From Quillaja saponaria (Eukaryota; Streptophyta; Magnoliopsida; Fabales; Quillajaceae), in assembly GCA_029379385.1 (NCBI GenBank), contig CM055613.1, forward strand, positions 25,269,652 to 25,333,651: DNA of 64,000 bases, in the 5' to 3' direction. A program made the translations under genes and the position numbers. Below, one piece after another: positions 25,271-37,430 of the stretch. The number at the start of each line of letters is the position of its first letter. Within the stretch, counting starts at the first letter, position 1. Below the pieces are notes generated by a model, which was not told where the DNA came from, made no database searches, and saw only the letters and a program-made list of their open reading frames with translations.

Positions 25271-25863
25271 AACAACTAAATATAACTAAGTAGTAATTAC
25301 AATTTATAAGAATTTTGAAAATAATTAAAAGATTCTGCCATTAAGCCTTTTTATATATAGTATAGACATATATATAGATTATTTAAAATAAATATATTAT
25401 TATTTTACACGTTTGTACATTCAAATTTTTAAATAAATTTTATTTTATGGTAATTAGTAATGTTATAACAATTTTTTTTGAGGAAAAATAGAAAATTTGT
25501 GCATTTGTTTGAGTTATGATAGCACGGTATTAATATAATAGATCCGAATCACCTAAAGGACACTTTACTTTAAAAGGTAAAGTACCCAACTCCTAACCTT
25601 TATTAATATTAATTAATTTTCAATTTTTATTTTGGTTATTCTTTATATTTCTTAGTTTGCTTTTGGAATTTACATGTTTTGATTTCTTTTATATATCATA
25701 ATTTTGATTTCTTATGAGCATCACATTTTCTTAGTTTTATAAAATTTAATATGCTCAAATAAACTTTTTTTTTTTTTTTTATAAACTTGCTATACGACCT
25801 TAATTTTTTAAAACAAAAAAAATTATATTTTTCTAAAAAATGTTGCATGCGAAAAATCTTTCA
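25271..25863. other. AT-rich spacer with part of an outer inverted repeat
   Basis: No gene is visible. About 25540-25600 (with GGACACTTTACTTTAAAAGG) is roughly the reverse complement of about 30360-30420, outside the Mutator-like element. Confidence 0.4.
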
Positions 25864-25874
25864 ATTAATTTATG
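25864..25874. repeat. Left flanking duplication of the Mutator-like element
   Basis: ATTAATTTATG, identical to 30254-30264. The true target duplication may be 9-10 of these 11 bases, since Mutator-like elements usually make 9-bp (8-11 bp) duplications. Confidence 0.7.
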
Positions 25875-26020
25875 CTTAAGTACACTTTTAGGTCTTATAA
25901 TTTGACAAAGAATTCAGTTTTATTCCTATACTTCAAAAAGTCAAAATGTCGCCCTGTAGTTTTGAAAACCCTCTAATGTGGTTTTTTTCGTCATCACTAA
26001 ATCTAACTTAATGGAAGGTG
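25875..26020 (+). repeat. Left terminal inverted repeat of the Mutator-like element
   Basis: Reverse complement of about 30110-30253, with numerous substitutions and small gaps. Confidence 0.65.
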
Positions 26021-26038
26021 GCATGGAAAATAGTGCCC

Positions 26039-27267
26039 TGTTGTTGTCGATTTTTAATCACACAAGTTCACCTATTGTTAACAACAAATATAATGAAAGT
26101 AAAGTGTCGATCTCACGAAGAATTGCAACTAATATTTAGCTAAGTACTAAAATTCATACAATCCTAGTATTATTCAAACAACCAAATTAAAGATACAAAC
26201 TCTAATAATAAACTAAGCTTAACTAATGACAAATTAAACTAGAGAATTTAATGGATAAAGGTCTAAAATTAAAATTTCACTCAACACTTCACTAGACTTA
26301 TTATTATCTTATCATGCTTCATTATAGTGTCGAATGATTAACCTAGGTTCCAATTCAATTATAAGCATATTCCTATGTCTTATAAATATATATCTCACTT
26401 AACCAATTCACTATAGTCCTATGAGAATTAAATTAAGCAAGACTCATTAAGATTACACCTAAATTGGCTACATAAGACATATAGGTATATTCATATCCTA
26501 TACACAAATCAAATTCAACAATCATGTGTATGAATTCAATCAAGTACTATTTCAATCAAGGCTAACACTAAACTCCATTTTCCAAGTTTGTTTAGATTAC
26601 CATATCAATCTAATCGGTAGCTAATCAACTAGAAGCATTAAGCATAGAATGAAATAAAAAATTCAATTATCAAAACCTAAGCAATCAATAAATAATAAAA
26701 ACCATCAAACTACATGTTGAGTTCAATTATAATCCTAGAAAATAAATTATTTCATGCTACCTAGTGTAGTCATAAACTTAAATAAAAGAAAACTACATGC
26801 TACATGTTGAGGAATCAAAGAAAACTAGAAGGTTGCCAATCTTTAATCAATTCTCATCCAAGCTCCTCTTATATTCTAGCACCCTTGATAGCTTCCTTTA
26901 GCTATAGAAAAACTCAATTTAATTGTGTGCTTTAAACCTCAACTTTCACATCTTTATATAAGCCTTTTTCTCCTAGTTCAAACCCAATTAGGATTCTAAT
27001 TCTAATGGAAGTATGCCAAGGTGCCTCATTCCTCAGTGCTATGGTGCCTCATTCCTCAGTGTTATGGTGCCTCATTCCTTAGTGCTGCGACACCAAGACT
27101 TCTCTTCCAAAATGAAGTAGTCTTCATTAATGGTGCCACATTACCTGGCACTGTGACTCCTTTCTTTTTGACTTCATGCTAGAATTTATGGACTTCAACA
27201 CTGTGGCTCTACCTTATTTACTATCGTGATGCCATGCTCTTTGTGTAAAACCTTATTTTAAGTTTTG
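26039..27267 (-). repeat. Athila-type LTR, minus orientation, truncated
   Basis: It is the 3' two thirds of an Athila-type LTR in minus orientation. The GAAGAATTGCAACTAAT block near 26137 corresponds, as reverse complement, to the end of the LTR, and the GCACCCTTGATAGCTTCC block near 26880 recurs at 29487 as GCACCCTTGATGGCTTCC. It stops near 27267, where an oppositely oriented LTR piece begins. Confidence 0.6.
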
Positions 27268-27600
27268 TTAATAATTTGATACCATAACTAAGCATGATGA
27301 AATAATAATAAGTCAACTGAAGTGTTGAGAAAAATTGTAATTCTAGGCCTTTATCTATTGAATTTTTAACTTTAATTTGTCATATGTTAGTTTTAGTTTA
27401 AATTAGGCTTTTCAATATAATTTGGTTGTTTGAATAAAATTAGAATTGTTGGTTGTTTGAATAAAATTAAGATAGTGTTAATTTTAGTACTTAGCTAAAT
27501 ATTAGTTGCAATTCTTCATGGGATTGATACTATACTTTACTTTATATTACTTGCTAACGGTATGTGCACTTGTGTGATTATAAATCAACAACATAACTCC
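27268..27600 (+). repeat. Athila-type LTR end fragment, plus orientation
   Basis: It is the reverse complement of about 26040-26345 (shared TTAGCTAAATATTAGTTGCA and AAGCATGATGAAATAATAAT). It therefore forms an inverted repeat with the neighbouring LTR piece, with about 0.95 kb between the arms. Confidence 0.65.
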
Positions 27601-29269
27601 TTTCACATTCCAAGTAATACACCTATACTTGGCTTTTACTTTTCTTTTGTCTTCACAATGTCTAAACATTTTTCTTTTTCTTTGCCCTTTCTTTTTTTGT
27701 TCGAAGAAATTTTTATCATAATTAAAAGAATAATTATACCCCCAAACTTAAAATTAACATTATCCTTAATGTAATAAGAAAGAGCACAAGATATAGAAAA
27801 TTTCTTTGATACTATAAGCATAACTTCTTTTTGTAACAACTCCATGATAGCCCCCAAACTTATTACAGTTTAATATAAAGAATGGGGTGAACATGGACAC
27901 AAAATAAACTTTCCCCTTTTTTTCCCCGCCCTTACTCCTTTTTTTTTTTTTCATCATATAACTCCATAGCCTTCCTAGAAAAACTAAACATGCTTAAAAG
28001 TGAACGGTGCAAAAGGAAATCAAATAAAGGCTAGGTAAAAAATTCAATATGGTTGAACAACAAAAGGTCAAATTAGGCTTAAAAGAGTATACTAAGAATA
28101 AACATATAAAACGAGGTTAGCTTGAAAGGCTCAAAAGGTCTAAAAATGGCCTAAATCATGTCCTTAACTCAGTAATTTCTAAGAATTTGCCTCAAGAGAA
28201 AATCAAACTAATTAAATGGTTTTAAACTAAACTAAACTAAACTTTCTAAACATAAACGGGCTCTAAATAAGTTTGTCATTCTAAGCAAAAGATCAAGTGC
28301 ATAAATTTTGGAAATCACTACTTCTTAACAATGTTACTAAAACAAGAATTTAACATAAACTCAAATTATGCCCATAACTTCCAAAAGCCAAAATTACAAT
28401 TAACCACAATATTATCATTGGATGAGAAAATCATAAAAAAAGAAGAAGCATAACTCAACTCAAGCAAAAAACTAAAAATAGCAGGTACACCAATAATACC
28501 CTCCCCCAAATTTAAGGCGAATATCAAACTTAATAAAAAATAGAAAAGAAATAAGAATAAGAAAAACTCCTTGGTCAATGACAACAAGGTGGAAAGCTCA
28601 CTAATCCTCTTCCTTATCATCTTTAGTAATGCCCAAGTTCGTAGGAGGTAAAATTGATGTGCTTGCTAAAAATAAACGAAAATTATTAAGAATAAAAACA
28701 TAAATTAAAAAAAAAGGAAAAATGTTTAGAAACATGGATTGCTTTCAAAAGAAACGTTTGATTTATATTTGTTGGCTTAACTAATGGAAAAATGTAAACG
28801 AAGCAGCTTTTGCGCATAGTAAGTATCATATAACACTATATATAGGTCTTGATTCATTACGCCCTTCAAGCTTGGAAATATATGGAAATATTTGGAATGT
28901 GCACTAAATATCACTTTGGCTTTGGAAATCTTATTTGGTATGTGTAAATATATGATGCTAAAGATGGTAGTGGAGGAGTTGGCCACATAGGATCTCTGTA
29001 GATATAAAATTAGCGACAAATTGAAACTCAAGATGTTGTGATTTTTCTTCTATAATTATGTCTTGAGTTGCTTCCTCGTTATGAGAGTTTTCTTTTATAG
29101 CTAGTTAAGACTCTATACTTTGGTCATCTTGGATTTCATCAAAAAAAAAAAATTTCTATGACTAAACTAGACTCAATAGGTTAGGTACTATGGATTTTCT
29201 CATGTGATTCATCTTCTATGAAGTGAATACATGGTGAAAAAGAAATTTGTACTTATTCTTGAGACATTT
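27601..29269 (-). other. Non-coding sequence, possibly Athila 3' internal region
   Basis: There is no credible gene. CCCCCAAACTTA-type motifs (27740, 27850, 28500) on the plus strand resemble the polypurine-rich zone near the 3' LTR of Athila elements read in reverse. Short AT-rich frames here lack any conserved motif. Confidence 0.35.
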
Positions 29270-30061
29270 AAATAATTCAATAATAAAAATCATCAAACTA
29301 TATGTTGAGTTCAATTGTAATCCTAGACAAAAAATTAGTTCATGCTATCTATTGTAGACATAAACTAAAAAGAAATCACCATCAAAGTAAATATAAGAAA
29401 AACTAAAAGAGATGAAGGAATAAAAGAAAACTAGAAGGTTATAAATTTTCAATCAATTCTCATTCAAGCTCCTCTTGTATTTTTGCACCCTTGATGGCTT
29501 CCTTTAGCTTTAGAAAAAAACTCAATTTAATTATGTGACTTTATGACACCGTCGTGGCTTTCTCTACCTAGAAATACGGGGCCTTCTGCTCTTACTTCAT
29601 GCTAGAATTCCTAGTATTTCACCGCTGCGGCTCCACCTTATGTATTGTCACAGCACCACACTCTCTATGTAAAACTTATTTTTAGCTTCTTCAACGCTGT
29701 GGCATCCAAGTGTTTAGAGTCACGAGCACAACCTTCAAATTCATCATTTTTGAATTAGAATATGACATTGCTCAAATAAAGGTTGGTCCATTTTGCTGTC
29801 TTGCACGAATTTTTCTCCAATTTGACTTCTAAAAAGGTCTCCTTCATGCATTAGACTTTTAAAACACACAACTAAGTATGAATAGAACTCTTATAAAACA
29901 CAAATCTTAGCCAAAATCAACTATGATTCAACATCCTAATACAATATGGACATTTAACTAGAAATTAGATAAAAACTAAGTAAAGACCAACTAAATTTCT
30001 AGAACATAGCTAAAATAAATGAGTAAAATAATATGAAATAACTCTATTTTATAGAGTTATC
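29270..30061 (-). repeat. Athila-type LTR start fragment, minus orientation
   Basis: The right edge GAGTTATCA reads TGATAACTC on the minus strand, the canonical start of this LTR family. The left part matches about 26690-27265. The LTR is cut at about 29270. It may be the other LTR of the same internally rearranged element as 26039-27267. Confidence 0.6.
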
Positions 30062-30109
30062 ACCTATATGACTTATCCATGTGTCATGATATCCATTTGA
30101 CATGTTATT

Positions 30110-30253
30110 CAGAAGTTAAATCTAACAGAAACTGATGGTAGGAACCACATTGCAAGGTTTTCGAAACTATAATAATGAATATTTAATTTTTAAAATATAA
30201 GAACGAAATTAAATTTTCTATCAAACTATAGAGGCTAAAAGTATAATTTAGCC
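30110..30253 (-). repeat. Right terminal inverted repeat of the Mutator-like element
   Basis: Reverse complement of about 25875-26020; it ends TATAATTTAGCC before the flanking duplication. Confidence 0.65.
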
Positions 30254-30264
30254 ATTAATTTATG
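30254..30264. repeat. Right flanking duplication of the Mutator-like element
   Basis: ATTAATTTATG, identical to 25864-25874. Confidence 0.7.
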
Positions 30265-30477
30265 GTATATTAATGTCAAGTTTTACTTTTGGAAAGTGAA
30301 TATTTAAGGATGGAGTTTTGAAATCTAAACCATTTAGTTCTTTTTTAAAGGCTACAATTAGTACACTTTACCTTAAGTACACTTTACACTTTAGAGGATC
30401 GGATCAGTAGTTAAAACTTTATTTATTTATTTTTTTTTATGTAATTTTAATTAATTAATTTTCTAATAAAATGAAAG
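30265..30477. other. Short spacer between the Mutator-like element and RTE copy 2
   Basis: AT-rich, with no gene. About 30360-30420 (GTACACTTTACCTTAAGTAC and neighbours) is the right arm of the weak outer inverted repeat. Confidence 0.4.
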
Positions 30478-30493
30478 TATAATAGTAATTAAA
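30478..30493. repeat. Left target-site duplication of RTE LINE copy 2
   Basis: TATAATAGTAATTAAA (16 bp), identical at 40959-40974. The sequence is low in complexity, so chance is less excluded than for copy 1, but both copies sit at the expected edges. Confidence 0.65.
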
Positions 30494-30780
30494 CTCTTTC
30501 TAATAACTCTGCTAACTTCAATTTAAATCAGTCTTAAATCCCAAACTAGTTGTTGTCGGCTATACAAATCCTTTTCGCCATTTGCATCGATTCAAGAAAT
30601 TAATTTCAATAATGTCTAGAGTAATCATATCTTTCTCAATGATAGTCCCCATATAAGTTTTAGTCTCTCTTACCTTGTCTAACACCTACCACCTGCACTA
30701 AGTCACATTTCTTAACTACAGCGGTCACTGGCCTATATTGGATATATCCAAATTAACATAAGTGGTTCTCCTTTAATTTC

Positions 30781-32325
30781 TGATGTTGTGGAAAGCACCA
30801 ATTAAATTCTCTACTTTAACTTAGCTTTATGGTCAAGGTAAGTAAAGATCAATCCCACGAAGAGTTGAATTTAACCAATTTATGCAAAATATAAATTTTA
30901 ATGACAGTAAAATAAAGATGGGGTTTTATATTTTGAGATCGCATGTAAACTGAAAGTAAAATTAAATAACTGACAAGTAATAGAGAAAACTTCAAATAAG
31001 CCAAGGGTTATCCACCATAGGGATTTGAAATTGATCATTGATCACAATTATTCAGCCTAGAAAATCAATAAGCTCTGAAATTCTGAATCTTTTATTAGTT
31101 CTTCAGTTAATCAAAATAGGCTCTTTGATTATTCTCTTGCTATTAAACAACCTTAAATATGCTATTAAGATTTAACTTAATAACAACTCTAAGAAATAGA
31201 AAGATAGTTGAAGCTAAGCAACAAAGACACAGGCTCAGGTTCATTTAACTTAGTCCATGTTCTTCATAGCAATTATAAACTACTATTTACTACATATGTT
31301 AGAATCATCAAGCAATTAAGGACTTAATTATTCTAAACTAGCAATAGGTAATATAGTCTAATCAATCAGTTAAGCACCTAGTCAATAGATCATACAACCA
31401 CGACAAATATAATAGAAGAACACAAGATACCTGAATTGAATAATTAAATTAAAATGAAGAACAAATTAAATCTTACAATGCAATCCTATGACTTCAATAC
31501 ATCTCTTATCCGAAAAGAAGATTTAATAACTTATAAATGCGAAAACAATAAATAAACTCTAAAAGTATTTACTAACTATGGAAAAACTTATATCTAAAAC
31601 TCTTTTAAGCTAAGAGTATTTATAGGCTAATTAGAATAGATAAAAATTATGTAATTCTAATCTAAGCTAAAGTCCTTATTTGATTAGGGTCTTGGTACTA
31701 AACTCTTTCTTGGATTAGAATTCCTAACTTGCCCTCAAAATAAGTTCAAATACAAGATGTGCCTATCATCCTTATACTAATTTGATTAAGAAGTTCATAT
31801 AAGTATAGAATGGCACTGTGGTGCCTTGTTCTTTATCTTCTAATGAAGTCGTCTTCCATTTTAGCACCACGACGTCCATCTTTAAGCGTTGCAGCTCAAT
31901 TCCTATTGACTTCAAACCTTTAAAACTGGGGACAAGTATGTTGTGGCTTCAAATTTGCCAAGTTGTGACGCAATTCTCTCTGACATGATTGTATAAAATC
32001 CATGGAATATGGCGCCACGGCTCTTGAAATGGGACGATGTGGCCATGTGCTCTTTGACTTGGGCTTATTTTCTTCTTCTCAAGCGCTGTAATGCCATTTT
32101 ATCCATGTTGCAGCACCACTTCATTGACTCTTACTTTAGTTTGGACAAGGACAACATTCTTCTAACTCCTTTTGTGCTAATTGTGCTTTATTTATCGAAC
32201 TAATGTTCCTTAATCAGATTTAACACCTGAAATTATAAAATGAACATTTAAGTTCATTAGCACAAAATAATACTCAAAACAACACTTGAAATTAATGAGA
32301 TTTGAAATTTATTAAACTCCCATCA
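30781..32325 (-). repeat. 3' LTR of the Athila-type element
   Basis: It pairs with 39239-40805 along its full length. It starts TGATGTTGTGGAAAGCACC and ends AAACTCCCATCA on the plus strand. A 64-codon plus-strand frame at 32009-32203 has a counterpart at 40488-40682, simply because the LTRs are copies. Confidence 0.85.
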
Positions 32326-32340
32326 AATTCCCTCACACTT
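32326..32340 (-). other. Polypurine tract next to the 3' LTR
   Basis: On the minus strand AAGTGTGAGGGAATT directly precedes the LTR, the expected place of the primer for plus-strand DNA synthesis. Confidence 0.55.
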
Positions 32341-33780
32341 AGCTCTTACTCGTCCTCGAATTGATCTCTTCCTCTAACTTTCCAAAGGTATGAAAGAATG
32401 CATAAAACATTAGCAAAGAACATAACTAAGAATCAAAAGAATCATAAGATATCATAAACAAATTTCCCTTAAATAGCTTAGAACTCGACTTAATAAAAGA
32501 CATCATTGAAAATCAAACATGCTAAATTGATAGATTCTCACATGGCAATCTCTCAAACTCTTAAGTGTTTCAGGATTAAGAATTTTCACTATTTATTTAG
32601 TAAAAATGCACTACCATATGCCTGCTTGTCCATCTAATCTCCACTACTTAGATTATATGTAACACAATTCAGAAGGTCTTTCACTGGCTGTAACGGGGTT
32701 AGGGACATGGTATGGAGCAAGGTGGAAAGAAAAGAGTAAACACCAAAGAAATTAGTAGAGCAATCAAAACTTATCCTTAAGCAAATAAACATGTTAGCCC
32801 ATAACACTTTGATACTCTGATGCTTTATGAACTTTGCTTGTGTATCTTTTTTTATTACTTAGAATGCTGCATCTTTCTTTTGCTTTTTCCTTTCCTTCCC
32901 TTATTTTTCTTTTCTTTTTTTCTTCCTCTTTCGTTTATTTTGTATAGAACATAAAAAAACTCAAATTAAATACTGAAGAGAAGCTTGAAATTTATGCTCA
33001 TATTTCTCCATACTTTTCCACTTTTTCCTTTATAACTTCAATAGAAATCACCAAACAAGTATGTGATTGCTCCACTAAACCTAAGATAGGATAGAAGATA
33101 TAATCATTAAAGTTGAGGCTAATATATTGGGTTAACTAACAAAGGAACAATTTTCAAAAAGGGTTCACATTGGTAAAAATTTGTTAGGTTGGCTATTTAG
33201 GTTTAAAGTGTCTATTCCCTATCACCTTCATCATTTTCATGCATTCATATGATCAATGTAGTCTCAACAAAATTTAAAGCAAGTTCTAGAGTTTCATAAT
33301 CATTTAATGAATATCTTAACAGAAAAATTATAAATTGACATGTAAAATTCAATCTTAGGCTCAAAACTCACATGGTAAAATGTCTACCAAAATTAGCATA
33401 CTAGCCTTTCAATTTCAATCACCTATGTGAATTAAGTCTAAAATGCAAGTTAATTTAGTCAATCAACCTATTTCTCTTTTCAAACTCAATTTAATTTTTG
33501 CTCATGACATACATATTCTCATAACCCTTAGAGAGAACTTATAAACACACATTTTAATAAAAAGAAAAATCCTAAACCCACCCTTCACACTCAATTCTTA
33601 CATTGTCTCTAATGTAAGACTAATATGCAAGTAAGAGTAATGAAAAAAAAATACATAAGTAAAATTAAAAAGAAAGGGAAAGAGATGTAAATCTAATGTT
33701 GTGGCAAGTTTCTCACCCTTAGATTGCGTTGCAAGCAGCATATTTGTTTAACATCGTTAGCCCGACTCAAAGCTCCCTCA
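32341..33780 (-). other. Non-coding 3' internal region of the Athila-type element
   Basis: Athila elements often have an env-like frame here. I see no open frame of useful length, no obvious transmembrane segment and no conserved motif. It contains a TTTTCTTTTCTTTTTTTCTTCC-like pyrimidine tract near 32900. Confidence 0.5.
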
Positions 33781-33839
33781 ATTAGCATAGGATGGATCAT
33801 CCAACTCCACCTCCTTTACATTTTTTTACCTAAAAACCC

Positions 33840-34904
33840 TTATAATAAGGCTTAAGCCTATGCCTATTCACTTTGAACTCCTTATCTGTCTTCAAACTTC
33901 AAATTGCTATTGCACCATAAGGAGACACATTAGTAACAATAAAAAGACCAATCCATTGAGAACGTAACTTACCAGGAAATAACTTAAGACGTGAATGGAA
34001 TAGAAGAACTTTTTGTCCAACAATAAAGTTCTTCCTTAAGATCATCTTACTATAAAAAGCCTTGATTTTCTCCTTATAGATCAGCGAACTCTCATAAGCA
34101 TCATTTCGTATTTCCTCAAGCTCACTTAGTTGGAGTCTTATTTGTCCACCAGCATGTGCTATAGCTCAACTGGAAGGTGACATGGCTTACCATACAATAG
34201 CCTAAAAAGTGACATCCTAATGGATGTTTTATATGCTTATAGGCCCAAAGTGCATCATTAAGCCTCAAACTCCAATCCTTCCTATTTGGATTAATGGTCT
34301 TTTCTAAAATGTATTTAACATTTCGATTTGACACTTCAACCTGTCCACTAGTTTGTAGATGATATGGTATAGAGATTTTGTATGTAACACTGTAATTCCT
34401 TCAACAAAGCTTCAAATGATCGATTGCAAAAATGACTTCCTCCATAGCTGATTATTGCTCTTGGTGTTCCCAATCTTGTAAAGATATTAGTCTTCATAAA
34501 ATCTACAACCACTTTTGAATCATTAGTACGGGTGACTTGAGCTTCCACCTATTTCGACACATAATCAACAGAAAGAAATATATAAAGATTATCATAGGAT
34601 GAAGAAAAAGGTCATATAAAATCAATTCCACAAACATCAAAGATTTCAATAGTGAGTGTAAGTGTTTGGGGCATTTTATTTAGTGTACCCAAGTTACCTG
34701 TTCTTTGACAACTGTCGCATGATTGCAGAAGTAGAATGCATCTTTAAACAATGTAGGCCAATAAAATCCTCTTTTGCTCCCCAAATGTCCCTTACATTCA
34801 TAAGAGTGACAAAAAGTTAAGATAGATGAAAATTCAGAATTAGGTACACATATTCTTATCAATTTATTAGTGCAATACTTCCATAAATATGGAACATCCC
34901 ACAC
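33840..34904 (-). pseudogene. Athila-type integrase, broken
   Basis: Pieces of integrase lie in order on the minus strand. At 34680-34904 is the N-terminal zinc-binding region (FCHSYECKGHLGSKRGFYWP; the second HHCC cysteine pair is damaged after FCNH). At 34348-34548 is the core start with a FTRLGTPRAIISYGGSHF block, in which the second catalytic aspartate appears as tyrosine. At 34122-34334 is the region with SNRNVKYILEKTINPNRKDW. At 33840-34120 is the C-terminal domain with KLFPGKLRSQWIGLF. Stops and frameshifts separate the pieces. There is no chromodomain, as expected for the Athila/Tat branch. Confidence 0.8.
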
Positions 34905-35447
34905 ATACTGCCTTATAGTCTTCTTTAGTTTGTTTATTTAAGCCCAAGACAAATCAACTGGTATTTTCTTAGTGACTAAGTAATTCACAATGTCAATATA
35001 CCAAGGAACTAAATTTTCCAAAGAAAGTAGTTGCTCATCCAGAAAGTCTTCATGCAAAGGTAGAACATCCTCATCTTGAACAAGGTAACTCAAGTGGTCA
35101 GCTACTACCTTATCACTTCCTTTTGTCTTTTATTACCATATCAAATTCTTGTAGGAGAAGTATCCATCTTATAGGTGTCAGTTCAGCTTCCTTCTTAGTG
35201 AGTAAATATCTAAGAGCTGAATGATCAAAAAATACAGTTTCTTTAATACTAATTAAATAAGATGAAACTTTTCCAAAGCAAAAATAATCACTAATAGCTC
35301 TTTTTTAATTGTAGAGTAGTTAAGCTGAGCAACATTCAAGGTCCTTGATGCATAATATATGACATGTGGAAGCTTATCAACTTGCTACCCTAAAGTAGTT
35401 CCCATGATATAGTCACCTGCATCGCACATTAGCTCAAATGGAAGGCT

Positions 35448-36130
35448 CTAATCGGGTGGTTGAATAATGGGAGCTGTGGTTAATAGCTCTTTGAACTTTT
35501 CAAATGCTTTCTTGTATTCTTCATTGAACTCAAATGTCACTTCCATTTGTAGTAATTTGCATAAGGTTAGTGCAATATTTGAAAAGTCCTTGATGAATGT
35601 TTGATAAAAACTTGCATGTCCAAGAAAAGAACGAACCTCCCTCACACATGTAAGGATGGTAAGGAACGTGCAAGGTATATTTTAGATTTAACAACTTCTA
35701 TTCCCTTAGCATATATGATATGTCCTAAGACTATCCTACAATCTACCATAAAGTGACATTTCTCCCAATTAAGGATTAGATTACTTTACATGCAACATTT
35801 AAGAACAAGTGTAAGGTTATCTAAACATTTATCAAAAGAGTTACCATAGACACTCAAATCATCCATAAAAACTTCTATGATATTCTCAACATAAAATGAA
35901 AATATACTAACCATACACCATTAAAAAGTAGCGGGTGCGTTACAAAGGACAAATGGTATGATATACAAATGTTCCAAAGGGGACAAGTGAATGTGGTCTT
36001 CTCTTGATCCTCCAATGTGATTGCAATTTGATTATAACCTGATAGCCATCAAGAAAACAATAATGAGAATGACCAACCACTCTAACATTTAGTCAGTAAA
36101 TGACAAAGGAAAGTGATCTTTTTTAGTAAT
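35448..36130 (-). pseudogene. Athila-type reverse transcriptase and connection/RNase H start
   Basis: On the minus strand near 36050 a FLDGY motif marks RT block A. Near 35820-35900 FYVENIIEVFMDDLSVYG holds the catalytic MDD box. At 35448-35645 a 65-codon frame with EVRSFLGHASFYQTFIKDFS and APIIQPPD covers the thumb/connection before RNase H. The RNase H region (about 35150-35440) is recognisable only in traces. Several stops and frameshifts are present. Confidence 0.8.
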
Positions 36131-36809
36131 GGAGTTAAGTTTTCAATAATCAATGCAAACCAGCCAACTAGTTTGGACTCAAGTTGGTACTAGCTTTATT
36201 CTCTTCATTCTTGATCATAGTAATGCCAATTTTTTTTTAGAACAACTTGAACTAGGCTCACCTACTCGCTGTCTGCAGTAGGCTAGATCACCCCAACATC
36301 TAGTCATTTAGGATCTTCTTTTTCATAATTAACCTCCATAATATGAGGGTTTAATCAGTGTTGTGCTTCCTTTGTTGGTTTAGCTCCATCCTCAAGCAAT
36401 TTTGTGCATGCATATGGCTGGACTAATCCCTCTTATGTCAGCTATTGTCCAATATTAGCACACAAACTAGTTTATCCTTTTGCAATGTTGTGAGGTTCCA
36501 TGCAATGATTAAAGGCAATGTGTTATCCTTGCCTAAAGTCACATATTTACGATGGTCAGGAAGAGGTTTAAGCTCCAAGCTAAGGGCTTGCAACACATAA
36601 GGTAAAAATTTCTTGTTAGATAAAGGCTAAGGAATATAAGAAACATTATACATGTTTGGAACACTTGGTAATGATTCTAGAGATGCCACAGCCTCCTTAA
36701 TGTTATCACTAACTTGCACATCTCTTTTTGGCCCTCTAGGATTTTCCTTCTCAAGGCTCTTATTCAATACAATTTCTAATGCATCCTCACTAGTTAGCTC
36801 AAGATGTTG

Positions 36810-37430
36810 CTACACTAAAAAGTCATTTATATCAATAGAAAAACAAGAATGAAAATCACTTAGATACCTCATTACTTTAAAAATATTGAATTGTATAACT
36901 TCACCATCAAACTCCATGGTAATTCCGTCATACACATCAATGTTAGTTCGGGCAATTTTCATGAAAGGCTTCCCTAGGAGTAATGGTGTTGAAGTAGGTG
37001 ATGAATCATCCTCCATATCAAGAGCATAAAATTTGGCTAGGAAAACTAATTCATTTACCTATACCAAAATATCTTCCAAAACACCCTTTGGATAAATGTT
37101 AGATCAATCAGCAAGTTGAATAACTACACCAGTTTCCTTAAGTGAACCAAGATTTAAAGAAACATAAATGGATTAAGGCATGACATTAATAGATGCTTCT
37201 AAATTAAGCATAGCTTTTTCAAACCTGGTGTTTCCTATTGTGCATGGTATGGTAAAGCTCCCTGGATCTTTACATTTTAGAGGAAGCTTTCTTTGCAAAA
37301 TAGAAGATACATTCTTCCCCACTCTCACTAGCTTATCACCCTTTAATTTTCGCTTTGTGGTGCACAACTCCTTGAGGAATTTTGCATAGCATTGTACTTG
37401 TTTAATAGCATCCAATAAAGGTATGTTCAC
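36810..37430 (-). pseudogene. Athila-type aspartic protease region, catalytic site altered
   Basis: Frame 37173-37430 contains VSSILQRKLPLKCKDPGSF and ends NLEASINVMP. In this family that last block holds the protease active site, with an aspartate at its first position; here it is Asn-Leu-Glu-Ala-Ser, so the catalytic Asp is lost. Frame 36810-37016 continues with LLLGKPFMKIARTNIDVYDG, the C-terminal half of the protease fold. The two are in different frames. Confidence 0.7.

Larger units (their letters stand above)
25875..30253. mobile_element. Mutator-like inverted-repeat element carrying Athila debris
   Basis: Left arm 25875 to about 26020 and right arm about 30110 to 30253 are reverse complements of one another over about 145 bp. 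Shared landmarks are the ACACTTTTAGG / TATACTTTTAGCC ends, AATTTGACA / AGTTTGATAG, the ATTGCAAGGTTTTCGAAACT block on the right (as TTTTGAAAACCCTCTAATG on the left) and a TTAGATTTA/TAAATCTAA block. An 11-bp direct repeat flanks it. No transposase is seen: the interior is filled by Athila LTR fragments. Long terminal inverted repeats with a 9-11 bp duplication fit a non-autonomous Mutator-like element. Confidence 0.65.
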
